A stretch of DNA of 64,000 bases from Myrica gale. Its lineage: Eukaryota > Streptophyta > Magnoliopsida > Fagales > Myricaceae. This document shows positions 56,401 to 64,000 of the stretch, in pieces. The translations under genes were made by a program, and so were the position numbers. Each line of letters starts with the position of its first letter. The first letter of the stretch is position 1. Where the stretch lies: positions 6,140,501 through 6,204,500 of the forward strand of contig OZ005617.1 in assembly GCA_963930655.1 (NCBI GenBank), written 5' to 3'. Below the pieces are notes generated by a model that saw only the letters and a list, made by a program, of their open reading frames with translations, searched no databases and was not told where the DNA came from.

Positions 56401-56745
56401 ATCTGACATGGAAATTCCTATAAGGAGTCCTCAGATTCAAATGGTGCACGTCACACTTACTACATTTGATAGCAGAAAGCAAGAAGAAGCATATAGACAT
56501 TAAAAAAAGATGAATATAGTACAATAAAGTCCGAGCAGCATATGGCAAAGCCACAGAAGCATACTGGATGAAGAAGGTAATGGAGAGGAGAGCCATGAGG
56601 TGTTCGTCTCTGCTATAGAGTTGGCGGAGAATATTGCGGACAAGACATAGAATGACGAGAAGAGAACACCAATGGCCACAGTGGCGTAGATCGTCAAGAA
56701 GAGCGGTTTTGTATTCACCACTTCCTGACACCCGTTCCAACCCAT
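35458..56745 (-). CDS. XEG113: Arabinosyltransferase XEG113 (GT77 family)
   Basis: Thirteen exons on the minus strand keep frame: 56745-56565, 55833-55558, 55407-55202, 54578-54473, 53756-53500, 53304-53169, 50754-50660, 50559-50506, 48302-48189, 36544-36446, 36364-36245, 35799-35713, 35625-35458. They total 1899 bases, or 632 residues, near the Arabidopsis length. The N-terminus has a short cytosolic stretch and one membrane anchor at about residues 18-42 ([20 protein letters not shown]), as in type II Golgi enzymes. The catalytic region has [29 protein letters not shown], the DXD-type CDTDMVWLK, and [12 protein letters not shown]. The later half has [20 protein letters not shown] and [15 protein letters not shown]113 adds arabinose to hydroxyproline chains of extensins, by current knowledge the third residue, after HPAT and RRA. 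An ATG six codons upstream (56763) is an alternative start. Intron 12 is GC-AG, and intron 9 holds a young retrotransposon. Confidence 0.96.
37724..39566 (+). repeat. 5' LTR of the Ty3/gypsy element
   Basis: 1843 bp. It starts TGTAATACTTCC, followed by a run of 23 A. An internal minisatellite lies at 38881-39040. By eye it differs from the 3' LTR by A/G at 38336 (45146 in the partner), one A in the A run and one T near 39488. Confidence 0.97.
38881..39040 (+). repeat. GGTCTNTGTGGCC minisatellite in the 5' LTR
   Basis: Eight or so head-to-tail units built on GGTCTTTGTGGCCTA or GGTCTGTGTGGCCTA, with alternating spacers of 1-9 bases. The same array, unchanged, is in the 3' LTR at 45691-45850. 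Confidence 0.9.
39569..39580 (+). promoter_or_regulatory. Primer-binding site (initiator tRNA-Met)
   Basis: TGGTATCAGAGC, two bases after the 5' LTR, is complementary to the 3' end of plant initiator tRNA-Met. It primes minus-strand synthesis. Confidence 0.93.
39575..39795 (+). repeat. 52-bp tandem repeat overlapping the primer-binding site
   Basis: Four identical 52-base units start at 39575, 39627, 39679 and 39731 (each begins CAGAGCATAGGTATATG), and a partial fifth unit starts at 39783. The first six bases of the unit (CAGAGC) are the end of the primer-binding site, so each unit repeats half of that site. It lies in the untranslated leader. Confidence 0.95.
40024..44523 (+). CDS. gag-pol polyprotein of the Ty3/gypsy chromovirus
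   Basis: An open frame of 1499 residues from the ATG at 40024 ([13 protein letters not shown]); the reading further upstream begins with TTG. In order: gag around residues 70-230 ([16 protein letters not shown]); zinc knuckle [14 protein letters not shown] at about 310; protease [10 protein letters not shown] at about 377; reverse transcriptase at about 565-760 with FIDD at about 712; RNase [11 protein letters not shown] at about 858; integrase with an HHCC finger at about 1080-1115 and a DDE core ([25 protein letters not shown]) at about 1140-1250; and a chromodomain-like end at about 1435-1490 ([20 protein letters not shown]). Gag and pol share one frame. No stop or frameshift is present, and the key residues I can identify are kept. 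The protein would assemble particles, copy the RNA and integrate, with the chromodomain steering the choice of chromatin. Confidence 0.97.
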   Translation: MPPRGARPRRRAVNEILEEEESSRNERSASNERSVTPSQDDVDAVANRIIVRLAEATGGNGTAREGCSFGDFKKHNPPIFTGEPDPIAAERWLTKIEKLLKVLNCTDSQKVKYATFVLEDAAERWWDGTELLLNEELGEDVPITWAKFKEVFNETYYPEIFKDRREREFADLVQGAMSVEQYAARFVELSRFAPHLIPDEGKRVRKFQRGLSDRFRHLILASGVNSYTETVKRAMALEEDFKHRDVVKDTRKRRFEPNDGQGKEQNFNNKKNSFNSGYVRTQNTQHGNVRPCPNCGKHHQGQPCRFGVKLCYTCKQPGHFSRECPTNKNMNPSSSQNNNAGKRVPGRVYALSAQDGQATDEVVTGMLPILSMYARVLFDTGSTHSFVSQIFAKNSDREPEQLDYQLSVSTPMGDTLIASLVLKSCEICIENRKFLADLILLDMYDFDVILGMDWLSAYHASICCFEKEVIFKPLDDVEFRFKGSSLKPICVISALKANQLLHKGCHGYLASVIGTKEEESQLELIPIVREFSEVFPEDLPGLPREREIEFFIDLVPGTAPISKAPYRMAPMELKELKDQLQELLDKGFIRPSVSPWGAPVLFVKKKDGSMRLCIDYRELNRVTVKNRYPLPRIDDLFDQLQGAQVFSKIDLRSGYHQLKVKSDDVAKTAFRTRYGHYEFLVMPFGLTNAPAAFMDLMNRVFREYLDKFVIVFIDDILIYSKSREEHEEHLRMVLQTLKEKQLYAKLKKCEFWLDKIVFLGHVVSSEGITVDPGKVEAITDWPRPTNVSEIRSFLGLAGYYRRFVEGFSCIAVPLTRLTRKNAKFEWTEECEKSFQELKQRLVSAPVLTIPSGSEGFVIYSDASRKGLGCVLMQQGKVIAYASRQLKNYEQNYPTHDLELAAIVFALKIWRHYLYGEKCEIYTDHKSLKYLFTQKELNLRQRRWLELIKDYDCSIHYHPGKANVVADALSRKSWTAAMVTTQKHILLDLERYNIEVIVGDSSSYLANLKVQPTLVERIKSNQDKDKELVRLMDKVRSGKKSEFKLTDDGILKFRNRLCVPNDPQIKREILEDAHRSRFTIHPGSTKMYRDLHDNFWWNNMKREVAKFVEQCLTCQQVKIEHQRPSGLLQPLPIPEWKWEHICMDFVSGLPRSPKGHDTIWVVVDRLTKSAHFLPIRKNYTLDKLAQFYVQEIVRLHGIPVTIVSDRDPRFTSEFWKRLQKAFGTQLKFSTAFHPQTDGQSERTIQTLEDMLRAYVMDFKGSWTDALSLAEFAYNNSYHSSIGMAPYEALYGRRCRSPVCWDEVGERKILGPEIVEKTCEKVGLIRKRLQAAQSRQKSYADKRRKELEFEVGDKVFLRVAPMKGVMRFGKKGKLSPRYVGPFEILEKVGSVAYRLALPPALERIHDVFHVSTLRKYISDPSHILDYQPIQIREDLSYEEVPVQIVDRKDQVLRTKTLSLVKVLWKNQTMAEATWEQEDEMRSKYPGLFVGYGKSISRTKFL
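44522..44534 (+). promoter_or_regulatory. Polypurine tract
   Basis: AAGGGGGGAAGAT lies directly in front of the 3' LTR, where plus-strand synthesis is primed. It overlaps the stop codon of gag-pol by two bases. Confidence 0.9.
44535..46377 (+). repeat. 3' LTR of the Ty3/gypsy element
   Basis: 1843 bp, nearly identical to the 5' LTR (one substitution and two homopolymer length differences seen). It ends TTTTACA, followed by the ATAAC duplication. Confidence 0.97.
45691..45850 (+). repeat. GGTCTNTGTGGCC minisatellite in the 3' LTR
   Basis: Same array as 38881-39040 with the same unit order, as expected for LTRs copied from one template. Confidence 0.9.
46716..47195. mobile_element. Fold-back element in XEG113 intron 9
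   Basis: Arms of about 55 bases mirror each other: AAACTGTGAAGTTATTTGTACTT at the left, and AAGTACAAATAACCACAGTTTG at the right. Both arms go on to a CTAAG.TACC.ACTTTGA phrase. No coding sequence and no secure target duplication. It resembles the Mutator-like fold-backs at 14501 and 48951 in design but not in sequence. Confidence 0.55.
48951..49595. mobile_element. Long-inverted-repeat element in XEG113 intron 8
   Basis: The left arm (48951-49120) and right arm (49460-49595) mirror each other through ATATGG, TTGCAAATATGTCCCTA, GGTAACAAAAGTT and the GACTGA(C/T)GGAG region. The left arm also has GGCTTAAATGCACC and GTCCCTGTGGTAT, as in the element at 14501. About 30 bases of that outer arm are missing at the right end, so the element is asymmetric. 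The core is non-coding, with a GGGGTTCGGGGG-type patch. Confidence 0.65.
50755..53168 (-). other. XEG113 intron 6
   Basis: A 2.4-kb GT-AG intron holding a long TA microsatellite (51517-51569), a short GA run near 52148-52164 and an unexplained plus-strand open frame (52422-52784) with no recognisable domain. No mobile element with clear ends. Confidence 0.8.
51517..51569. repeat. (TA)n microsatellite
   Basis: About 26 uninterrupted TA units after an A-rich run, inside XEG113 intron 6. Confidence 0.95.
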
Positions 56746-59124
56746 TTCTCCTCTAATTTTCATCAATTAACCAGAATACCCAAGTCCAGACAGACCCATA
56801 TGAAAGACCTTAGGAGCAAAAGATTTTCATTAGGAATAATCTTCAGATCGGATCAGTCTTGTCCCGTCTCTCACCTGCCTAGCCAGAGCCCAGAGTCAAC
56901 ACCCCGTTTGTCTTGAGTTCCCTAACTGGGTGTGTCTCAGTAGCCTCCTTTCTACTAAAATTTAAAGAAAGCAATGATTTTGACTGAGTTCTACTTGGAA
57001 CAAAAAATAAGGATATAATATATAAAATGGATTGCATATCCGTTGCCCGATACCTATAATAAAATTTCAGACTTGTGATAAGGGAATCTTAAAAAAAAGT
57101 ACTTGGAACAAACTGTTTCTAGGGTCCAGTGAATCTTAATCTTAATCTTAATCTGAATCAGGTGACACTCAGTTACCATTTAATCGAAAGCATAAATATT
57201 TGCCTGTCCTGCAACTGGAAATGCTTTGCAGCTGAATGTCTTATAAGATTCGCAACAATTTCAATTAAACACAAACGTCCCTGGAAATGAAATGCCTTAA
57301 AACCAAGGATCCTGCATGGTATCCTTGTCATAAAATCTTTGGGGCTGTTCGTTTAACAAAACATTCTCAGGATTTTTTGAATTCTCAGAGTACAAAAATT
57401 CTACAACCAAACATTATTTTTAACCTCACATAAAAATAATTACAACATGCATACCAATAAAATTAACATCACCTAAAAATTCTCAAAACACAAAAAATTC
57501 TCACAACACTCGTAACAGAACAACCTCTATGTTTATTTTTTTGGTCGTGGAGGACATAAATCTATTTGTTTTGTGGAGAACCCTGCATGGTATTAGGGGG
57601 GACAGCAAATTAGGCAATCAGCCTAGTGCTCTTGCATATCCACAGATTTGGAAACTTACCCACTTGAATTAAGTCATATTTGGGCCTTGGACCGGCTTAT
57701 ATACTCTCTCTCGTTGTCATATAAGAACTACTTTTGTTACAAGTATATACTTATTATATATGTCATAAACATACAAAGATAAACGACAGACTTAGGACCC
57801 TTTGATTATTCCCATGCATAAGAGAGTTTCCAGTCATTTTGAACTCTTTGCTAAGCTTCAAATGAGTGGATCTTAGCTTAGAAAAAAAATGAGCATATGA
57901 TCTTAAAGAAGTGGGTTGTCTATTTAAGAGTCCCGTGCAACCAAATGTTCCAAAAGATAATTATGTGATAAAAAAATTCACCAAGGATTAACTAGTGAAT
58001 GTTCGAGGACTCGATGTAGCAAATGTTGCCCTGGTCATCTTAAAAGCTCTTACATAACTTATATGAGGGCATAGAGGAGAGAAGTGGGAACTGCATCAGC
58101 TCAAGCAAGTAGGAGTTTGGCATGATTTTTTGTTGATTACGAGCGATGTCAAGGGGAATGTGAGATTTTGCATAATCTGATCACATGCACAAATAGTTTG
58201 TGTTAGTTTCATGAAGCTTTTGCCATAAATGATAGTTTTTTATTTATGGAAAGACAAATTGATCCTAATTACTAGCAAAAAACAACTAATGAAGGCCCAA
58301 TTATAACCTAACGGGCATTAAATTTTGGGCTTGGTCAGCAGGATTTTCTTCTTTTGTTCGGGATTACCTTTCTCCAAGCAAAAACCCAGCAAGCCCACCA
58401 AGTTTGAATGAGAAATCCTAAGGAGAACTGAAAAACTTCTTCATCAACGAACCTCTCCCATGATAACGGCCCTCAGATCCATCAAGGCTCAATCAGAAAT
58501 GGACTGAGGTCCTGATCACAATGTTTGACCCAAAACTCGATGGTAATGCGCGCATTTCTAGAGCAGCTCCAATTTGTTGATTAATTAATATGGCCTTTGG
58601 CATTGCATACAGAGTTGGCCGTACAAAAATGTACGTACTTAGATATATATACTGCCGTTTTTTTAGCTAATACACTATTTATCTCTCAACATAAACAGAA
58701 TATATATGTACTCCTTGAAAACGTGATAAAATACATTTTGGACATTGAATTAAGCAGTACATTTTAATTTCGTATTTAAAATTATCAAAATTGATTTTAT
58801 TGTCCTTATAAATTATCCTTTTTTACCCCATTGCCTATGAATAATAACAATATATATATGATAGATATTTTTCGTATTTACTATTCTTATACCAACATAA
58901 GATATTAAATTACATACTTGTTTTACAAATATACGCAAATTTACATGTATATATATATTAAAAATGTCAACAAATTTTTATTATTTTTTGTTTATTGATT
59001 AATTAACCCTACCTCATGAATACCATGGATTGAATTAGACTTCAACATATAGTTTACAACTTTACGCACGGACAAGCTAGATTTATATATGTTTTGACCT
59101 TCATTTTTATAACGTACGTACGTG
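56746..59124. other. XEG113 upstream region and intergenic spacer
   Basis: About 2.4 kb beyond the XEG113 start codon. It holds one MITE-like element (57341-57525) and a short AATCTT tandem run near 57128-57155. The rest is AT-rich sequence without a supported gene. The leader and promoter of XEG113 must lie in its first few hundred bases; I see no decisive core motif. Confidence 0.55.
57341..57525. mobile_element. MITE-like element upstream of XEG113
   Basis: The left end GGGGCTGTTCGTTTAACAAA is mirrored imperfectly by the right end (reversed: GGTTGTTCTGTTACGAG). The core repeats ATTCTCA phrases at both sides. The ends resemble those of the MITEs at 4299 and 22574 (G-G-TGTTCGTTT). No exact duplication is seen. 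Confidence 0.5.
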
Positions 59125-61688
59125 AATAATATAATTAAGCTTCATTGCATCAGAGGCTCTTGTGGTATTCAAAGGTTGTAAATAGGTGCTTGATGTAACG
59201 TTTTCAACAATTAGGCCCTTGTGGTCGAGTTTTAAGAAAAAATAAGATCTCCCGTCCATTTGCCGTTAGACCACTTAACGGAACCTACTAACTAGGATTA
59301 AAAAGTCACGTCATAGCCAACCAGCGAATGACACCTGTCCCGTTTAAATCCCTCATCCACGCATGCGCCACATGGCAGACAGGACACTGCGTTGAAACAA
59401 AACAAAAAATCACTTAGTCAAGCGACGTTGTTCGGTGCCTCAGAGGCCTTCTTCTTCTTTCTTTCTTTATTTTTTTCTTTCGTTAGGGGCCTTCTTCTCC
59501 ATATCACTATCAGATCTCCATTTCCCCATACTCATTCTTCCCCAAACCCTAGGTTCCCAATTTCTCCTCCTCACCCACTTCTTACGCAACACTTCATACA
59601 CAGGTGAATGGATTCCAACACCTCATGTCAGCGTTCTGGTTCTGGTTTGTCACAATGTCCGGTCTCCTCGAAAAGACGTGGTGCCCTGCTTGAGCCTGCC
59701 GTGAGCTTCAAGCATGCTTGAGGACTAGCCTGACAAATTCAAACCCTGGACAAAGATTCTATGGATGCCTATGTACAGTGGAAGCAAGATAAATGAATCT
59801 CATCAAAACTACAAATTTTCAATTACATTCGGTTCCTTTTAGATCTGTTTAACTTTTGTGGGGCTCGCCAATGTGTAAGGAGAAGTCTATGTTGCCCAAA
59901 GAATGTATGAGAACTAAGAAGAGAAAAATTTAAGGGAGTGTCATAAGAAAATTAACTCGATCATACCATTCCCAGTATAGTCAAGTCTTAGATGATAGGT
60001 GAAACATATCAAAAGGACATAAGGTAAATTACCAACAATCAATGATTGAAAAAGGTCAGAGATTGAGGAAATATTCTTACAAAGACCTACAAAACACCAT
60101 CAAAACCATAGGTCTCATGCTCGAATCTCATGGTGTGAACTGCAACTTGGTAATTACAGTAGGTAGTGGTTTTCCCTGTCATTTTTCTTCTCTAGCTAAT
60201 ACTTATAACAACATATTGAATGTAAATTGCAACAGGCAGAACTGCATATGGAAGATGATAGAAGAGGAAGCTCATAAGCAGGATGCGAAACAACATCGCT
60301 TGATTAAGGCATTGATTGGATCGTGGGTCTTCTTTGTGGCCACTCTTGTAATAGTCTTTTGTATTTGGTGTAATTAGTTTAGGGAGTTTAGGTTGTAGTT
60401 TTGTAGGAGTTTAGTGTAGTGAACTTTGCAATAGAGTTCGTGTGAAAGTGTATTTGGTGGGGAAGTGTATTTAGTGTTAAAAACTCTGTTGGGCAAGTAT
60501 ATTTGGTGTACTAAACTTAACTCTCTTGTATTGTGGTCCATATGCGACCTTGTGTCTTAACTTTATGCAGGACTGCAACTTTGTCTGTTGTCTTTGTTGG
60601 TGTTTTATCAAAATATCTAGCATTACTTCAAATAGATCACAACGTGAATTGCTTCCCTTGCGATGAATAACAAAACTAAAGATGGCATATCAAAAAATGG
60701 TACAAGACAACATATAAAAAAAACTAGTTTTCATCCAAAGAAGATCTGTTTCAAGCTGTTTACAAGGCATCAAAAACACAGATCCAACTGTACTTCCATC
60801 CAAAACAAATTCAACATTACAGCTCCTCCCAAATCATTGTCCCCATCACTTCCATCCAAAATATTCCAAAACAAAACATCCGCTTCACAGATTTACAATG
60901 TGACAAAAAATGGCAGCTTCACAAATTTTCATTCAGTTCATTACATGACCAACAAAACAGCTGCACATACTGCACAAAAAATGAAATCTTCACAAATTCA
61001 CATTGTCCACAAAATGGCAGCTTCACAAACGATGTTCATTGTCCAACAAAATACTCCCTTGTGGTGTATGTAAACGTGCACCATCCTCTGAAAAAACAGA
61101 GCATGTGCAACTGAGTAATATATCTACAAGTTCTATACAACATACCTTTTTCTATAGGACCATCCACAAGTTCTGTACAACAGAATATTTCTCATGTACA
61201 TTTATTCTAGGAAAAAAATGTAGTCATTGGGGCAGAATCATGTGATATTAATGATATTAAGAATAATGTTATTCACATTTATCTTTTAGACTTTGAAATT
61301 TTTTGCTAGATGTCACATCAGGATCTTAAATTTGAAGATTAAGTAATGCTAAATTCATAAAGTAATGGTAATGGTATGATAGGGTGTGAACGACGTCGCT
61401 TGACTAAGTCATTTTTTTTTGTTTGAACGCAGTGTGACCTGTCTACCATGTGGCGCACACGTGGATGAGGGATTTAAATGGAACAGGTGTCATTCGTTGG
61501 TTGGCTATGACATGGATTTTAAATCCTAGTCAGCAAGTTACGTTATGTGGTCTGACGAAAAATTGATGGGAAGACATTTTATCTTAAAACTCGACCACAG
61601 GGGCCTAATTGTTGAAAACGTTAACTCGGGGGCCTATTTGCAAACTTTGAATACCACAGGGCCCTTATGTAATTAAACCAATAATATA
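59125..61688 (+). mobile_element. Long-inverted-repeat element carrying a GRF-finger gene fragment
   Basis: Inverted arms of about 290 bases (59139-59432 and 61386-61679) share GTGGTATTCAAAG, AACGTTTTCAACAATTAGGC, GTGGTCGAGTTTTAAG, and inner phrases such as GAGGGATTTAAA and CGACGT. AATAATATA occurs at 59125-59133 and 61680-61688, a 9-bp direct repeat of Mutator length, although AT-richness and a 5-base offset at the left end leave doubt. The 2-kb core carries a broken gene (59608-60377) and no transposase. This fits a non-autonomous Mutator-like element with captured or resident coding sequence. Confidence 0.7.
59608..60377 (+). pseudogene. GRF-type zinc-finger, C-terminal membrane-anchor gene (broken)
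   Basis: It starts at the ATG at 59608 (MDSNTSCQRSGSG) and hits a stop at 59719-59721. In the neighbouring frame the sequence goes on with TSLTNSNPGQRFYGC, the core of the GRF zinc finger found in many small plant proteins, so one base is probably lost. A second block (60042-60377) ends in KMIEEEAHKQDAKQHRLIKA followed by a hydrophobic segment GSWVFFVATLVIVFCIW, the coiled-coil and membrane-anchor ending of that same family. The family's function is unknown, and such genes are often multiplied by transposons. Exon boundaries are not resolved. Confidence 0.6.
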
Positions 61689-62035
61689 TAAGGTATGTGG
61701 TTTAGCCGAGTAGACTTCCAATTTTGCTACAGAGTGCGGGAGTTCTTTGATCTCTCTCTCTTTCTCATAGAGGAAATACGTACCCTTGATCTTTTAGAAT
61801 TTTTTTCCCGGGTTGAATTTCTGGAAACCAATTACCCACACGAAAAGTCCAAAGTCTCTCTCGTTTCCAGCTCCTGATCTACGTACGTCTCTTATAATAT
61901 TACTTGTTAAAAGGAACTCGCACACACAAATGGAGATATTCAATTCCTCCCACTTCTTCTTGGTTCTCATATGGGGAACTGCCATTAATGATCTCTGTGG
62001 CCAAACCACGTAGATCCTTATTTTTCTATGTGTGT
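61689..62035. other. Spacer between the long-inverted-repeat element and the pararetrovirus
   Basis: About 350 bases with no supported gene. Confidence 0.5.
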
Positions 62036-62055
62036 ATATATATATATATATATAT
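62036..62055. repeat. (TA)n microsatellite
   Basis: About ten TA units at the likely left limit of the pararetroviral sequence. Confidence 0.8.
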
Positions 62056-62204
62056 TGACTTGGTTGGGAAGGATTACCTAATACCTGAAAACGATTACTT
62101 GAAGAGGTTTGACTTGGAGGACCAAATGAGACTGACAAATGGTAAGGGAGTAGCTTGGGTGTATCTGGTGACTTGGTTGACTTGGCAGGTTCTTTACCGT
62201 GAGG

Positions 62205-64000
62205 TTTAGGAGCTATGAGAATCTTGCAAAAATTCACGGGTAAGGAAGTCAGGAATACTATTTTAACTTCCTTGGATGGCACTGAGAATGGCTTGCCCTC
62301 GTGCAAAAATCTGTTTGGATGCAATGTTTTTCACATCTAAAAACTTTTGATTTATTAAATCACTTTGAAATTTACTTATGCATAGTACTATAGATAAAAT
62401 TTCTTTTTTAATAGTACTATAATTCTGCTATGCTGAATTCTAATTGCCGGAATGATATCTGACTAATTGTTCGGCTGAATCGGATTTGACTTTTTGTTTG
62501 AGAATGCCATCGTAACCAATTTCGGAGGCATCAGTCTCAACAATTTTTAAAGCTAAAGATAAAGGAATGCCAAGGCAAGGGAGAGACTTGACATGTGACT
62601 TGATTTGTTTTACCATAGAAGTGTGTTCTTCAGTCAATGAAAAATGATTTTTCTGAAGACGCTGGAACAAAGGATTACATAGATGCCTTAAATGATGATA
62701 AAATCCAGTAATGTAATTGAGAGAACCTAAGAACCTTTGGAGTGGAGTTTTCTCTAGCCTGACATCGGGATATTTATCAGCAAATTGAAGAGATCTGTCT
62801 ATGGGATGAATTTGACCTTGGTCAATGTTGTAACCTAAAAATCTTACTTTGGTTTGAAACAACCTAATCTCAGGGGCAGAGACCACTAGACCATTTGACT
62901 TGATGATTTGGAGAAACTTATGGAGGTGTTTCCACTGTTCTTCGATTGACTTAGAGAAGAATAACACATCATCAATATAGATGATAGTAAAATGACTGTA
63001 GGGATTAAAAATGTCATTCATAACATTTTGGAATTCACTTGGAGCATTTTTCAGATCGAAGGACATTACATTCCGTTCGTAAGGTCCAAAGGGTGTGGTA
63101 AATGTTGTTTTATATCTATCTGGCTTATATATTTGGATTTGATAGAAACCGATCTTCATATCAAATTTACTAAAAATAGTGGCTACTGACAAACGACTGA
63201 TGAGATCGCATTTGTCAAGAATGAGATAACGAATCCATTGAAGGACCTTATTCAATGGTTTGTAATCGATGACCATGCGAGGAATTCCTCCTTCTATTTC
63301 TGCATTTTTGTAAACATAAAAAACATAACAAGACCAAGGGGATGTACTATGAAAGATGATGCCTTTACTTAGAAGATCATGTATGTCCTTTTTGCAGACT
63401 TCCATCATCTCTTGATTCATCTGTATGGGACGAGCTTTAGTGATAATATTTTTCTCACTAAAATCCGGTTCATAAGGGAGTTTTACTATGTGTTGCTTTT
63501 TATGCCAGAAAGCATTTGGAACATCAGGACAGATTTGTTGTTTTAATTTTACCTAAAATGACTTAATTTGTTGCTGGATGGATTGACTTAAGAGTTTTTC
63601 TTCAACTCGTTTGAATTTGATTTCTTCTTTAAGAAAATCAAGATGTTGCTTTTTACTTACAATAAAATTTTTAAGTCTTACTTCTAGAGGCTTTTTGTAA
63701 CAAGATAAGCTCTCTAGGCCTGGGAGGACTAACGAATTCAAAGGTGACCTTTTGACCTAAAATTGTGGTTGTAAGACCCTCGCTACTTGTGGTGAAGGGA
63801 TACAATAGATAGATAAAAGGAGTACCTAAAATGACCTTTTGATCTGACTAATTTTTTACTAAAACGAAAGATGACTTAAAGCAAACATTATCTTTACAGA
63901 TATGTGGTTTGGATAACTTGTATTGGATACCCATCGAACTACCATTGGCAGAATGAAGACGTTCCTTTGTCTTCTCATAGTATTTGGTGGGTATAAGACC
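62205..64000 (-). mobile_element. Endogenous pararetrovirus fragment (Caulimoviridae-type), continues past the window
   Basis: The minus strand encodes, from 64000 leftward, an aspartic-protease-like region, reverse transcriptase and RNase H in the order of Caulimoviridae polyproteins. There is no LTR in view and no integrase, as in pararetroviruses. The sequence is clearly different from the gypsy gag-pol at 40024-44523. It is decayed by stops, shifts and deletions and cannot be functional as it stands. The left limit is set where recognisable RNase H sequence ends; viral sequence may go on to about 62080. The genus is not assigned; a florendovirus-like or badnavirus-like origin is possible. 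Confidence 0.8.
62440..63741 (-). pseudogene. Pararetroviral reverse transcriptase/RNase H (broken)
   Basis: The longest open part (63420-62440, 326 residues) has the reverse transcriptase blocks: a K-G-I-I segment, MVIDYKPLNK, SKFDMKIGFYQI, TTPFGPYE and the catalytic YIDD, then an L-G-Y thumb motif and the RNase H start ETDASEIGYDG. The upstream 63741-63553 segment is in the same frame, separated by one stop at 63553. A frameshift lies further upstream near 63745, and another stop lies in the protease-like part near 63850. Downstream of 62440 two stops interrupt RNase H, and two internal deletions remove parts of it before about 62205. I describe these breaks only; the gene is dead. Confidence 0.82.

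Noticed and set aside
57128..57155. AATCTT tandem run considered as telomere-like sequence
   Set aside because: The unit is a short local repeat and not the plant telomere unit; there are only a few copies.
60663..61073. 136-residue Lys/Asn/Thr-rich open frame in the long-inverted-repeat element
   Set aside because: It is low-complexity with short internal repeats (CAAATTTTCATT/CACAAATTCACATT phrases) and lies after the GRF-type gene end; it is probably non-coding.

Overview
The window is nuclear DNA of a flowering plant, most likely a woody core eudicot. It is AT-rich and has GT-AG introns, PPR genes without introns, TA and GA microsatellites, and many plant transposable elements. I cannot name the species. 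No prokaryotic features (operons, ribosome binding sites, CRISPR arrays) are present.

Five host genes are supported. From left to right they are a glycine/proline-rich GRPA3-like protein (1282-2364, +); the ABC protein ABCE/RLI, a ribosome-recycling ATPase rebuilt here as 11 exons and 605 residues (5198-13217, +); a PPR protein resembling Arabidopsis At1g31790 (16670-17998, -); a large E-class PPR protein resembling At4g19220 (19423-22263, -); and the Golgi arabinosyltransferase XEG113, rebuilt as 13 exons and 632 residues over 21.3 kb (35458-56745, -). As I recall, the proline-rich gene, ABCE2 and the E-class PPR are neighbours in Arabidopsis (At4g19200, At4g19210, At4g19220), so the left third looks like an ancient conserved block with the At1g31790-like gene placed inside it. 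The genes act in separate processes: translation recycling, organelle RNA processing and cell-wall extensin arabinosylation.

The rest is a layered record of mobile elements. Between the second PPR gene and XEG113 lies one L1-type LINE (23576-35163). Its 5' two thirds are inverted relative to its 3' third, the arrangement expected from twin-primed reverse transcription. Two hAT transposons with exact 8-bp target duplications are nested in it (25562-27487 and 28419-32220). Intron 9 of XEG113 carries a complete, very young Ty3/gypsy chromovirus (37724-46377) with 1843-bp LTRs that differ by one substitution and two homopolymer lengths, a 5-bp target duplication and an intact 1499-codon gag-pol. 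An ABCE intron carries a TRIM element, and the last ABCE intron carries a 16-bp remnant between perfect 21-bp repeats. Several MITEs, three or four long-inverted-repeat (fold-back or Mutator-like) elements and a 5'-truncated LINE are also present. One 2.5-kb long-inverted-repeat element carries a broken GRF-zinc-finger/membrane-anchor gene.

The right edge (about 62.2-64.0 kb) is a decayed endogenous pararetrovirus (Caulimoviridae-type protease, reverse transcriptase and RNase H) that runs off the window. I did not find a clearly new biological system. The most unusual structure is the twin-primed LINE with its nested hATs, which can be read down to single target duplications.
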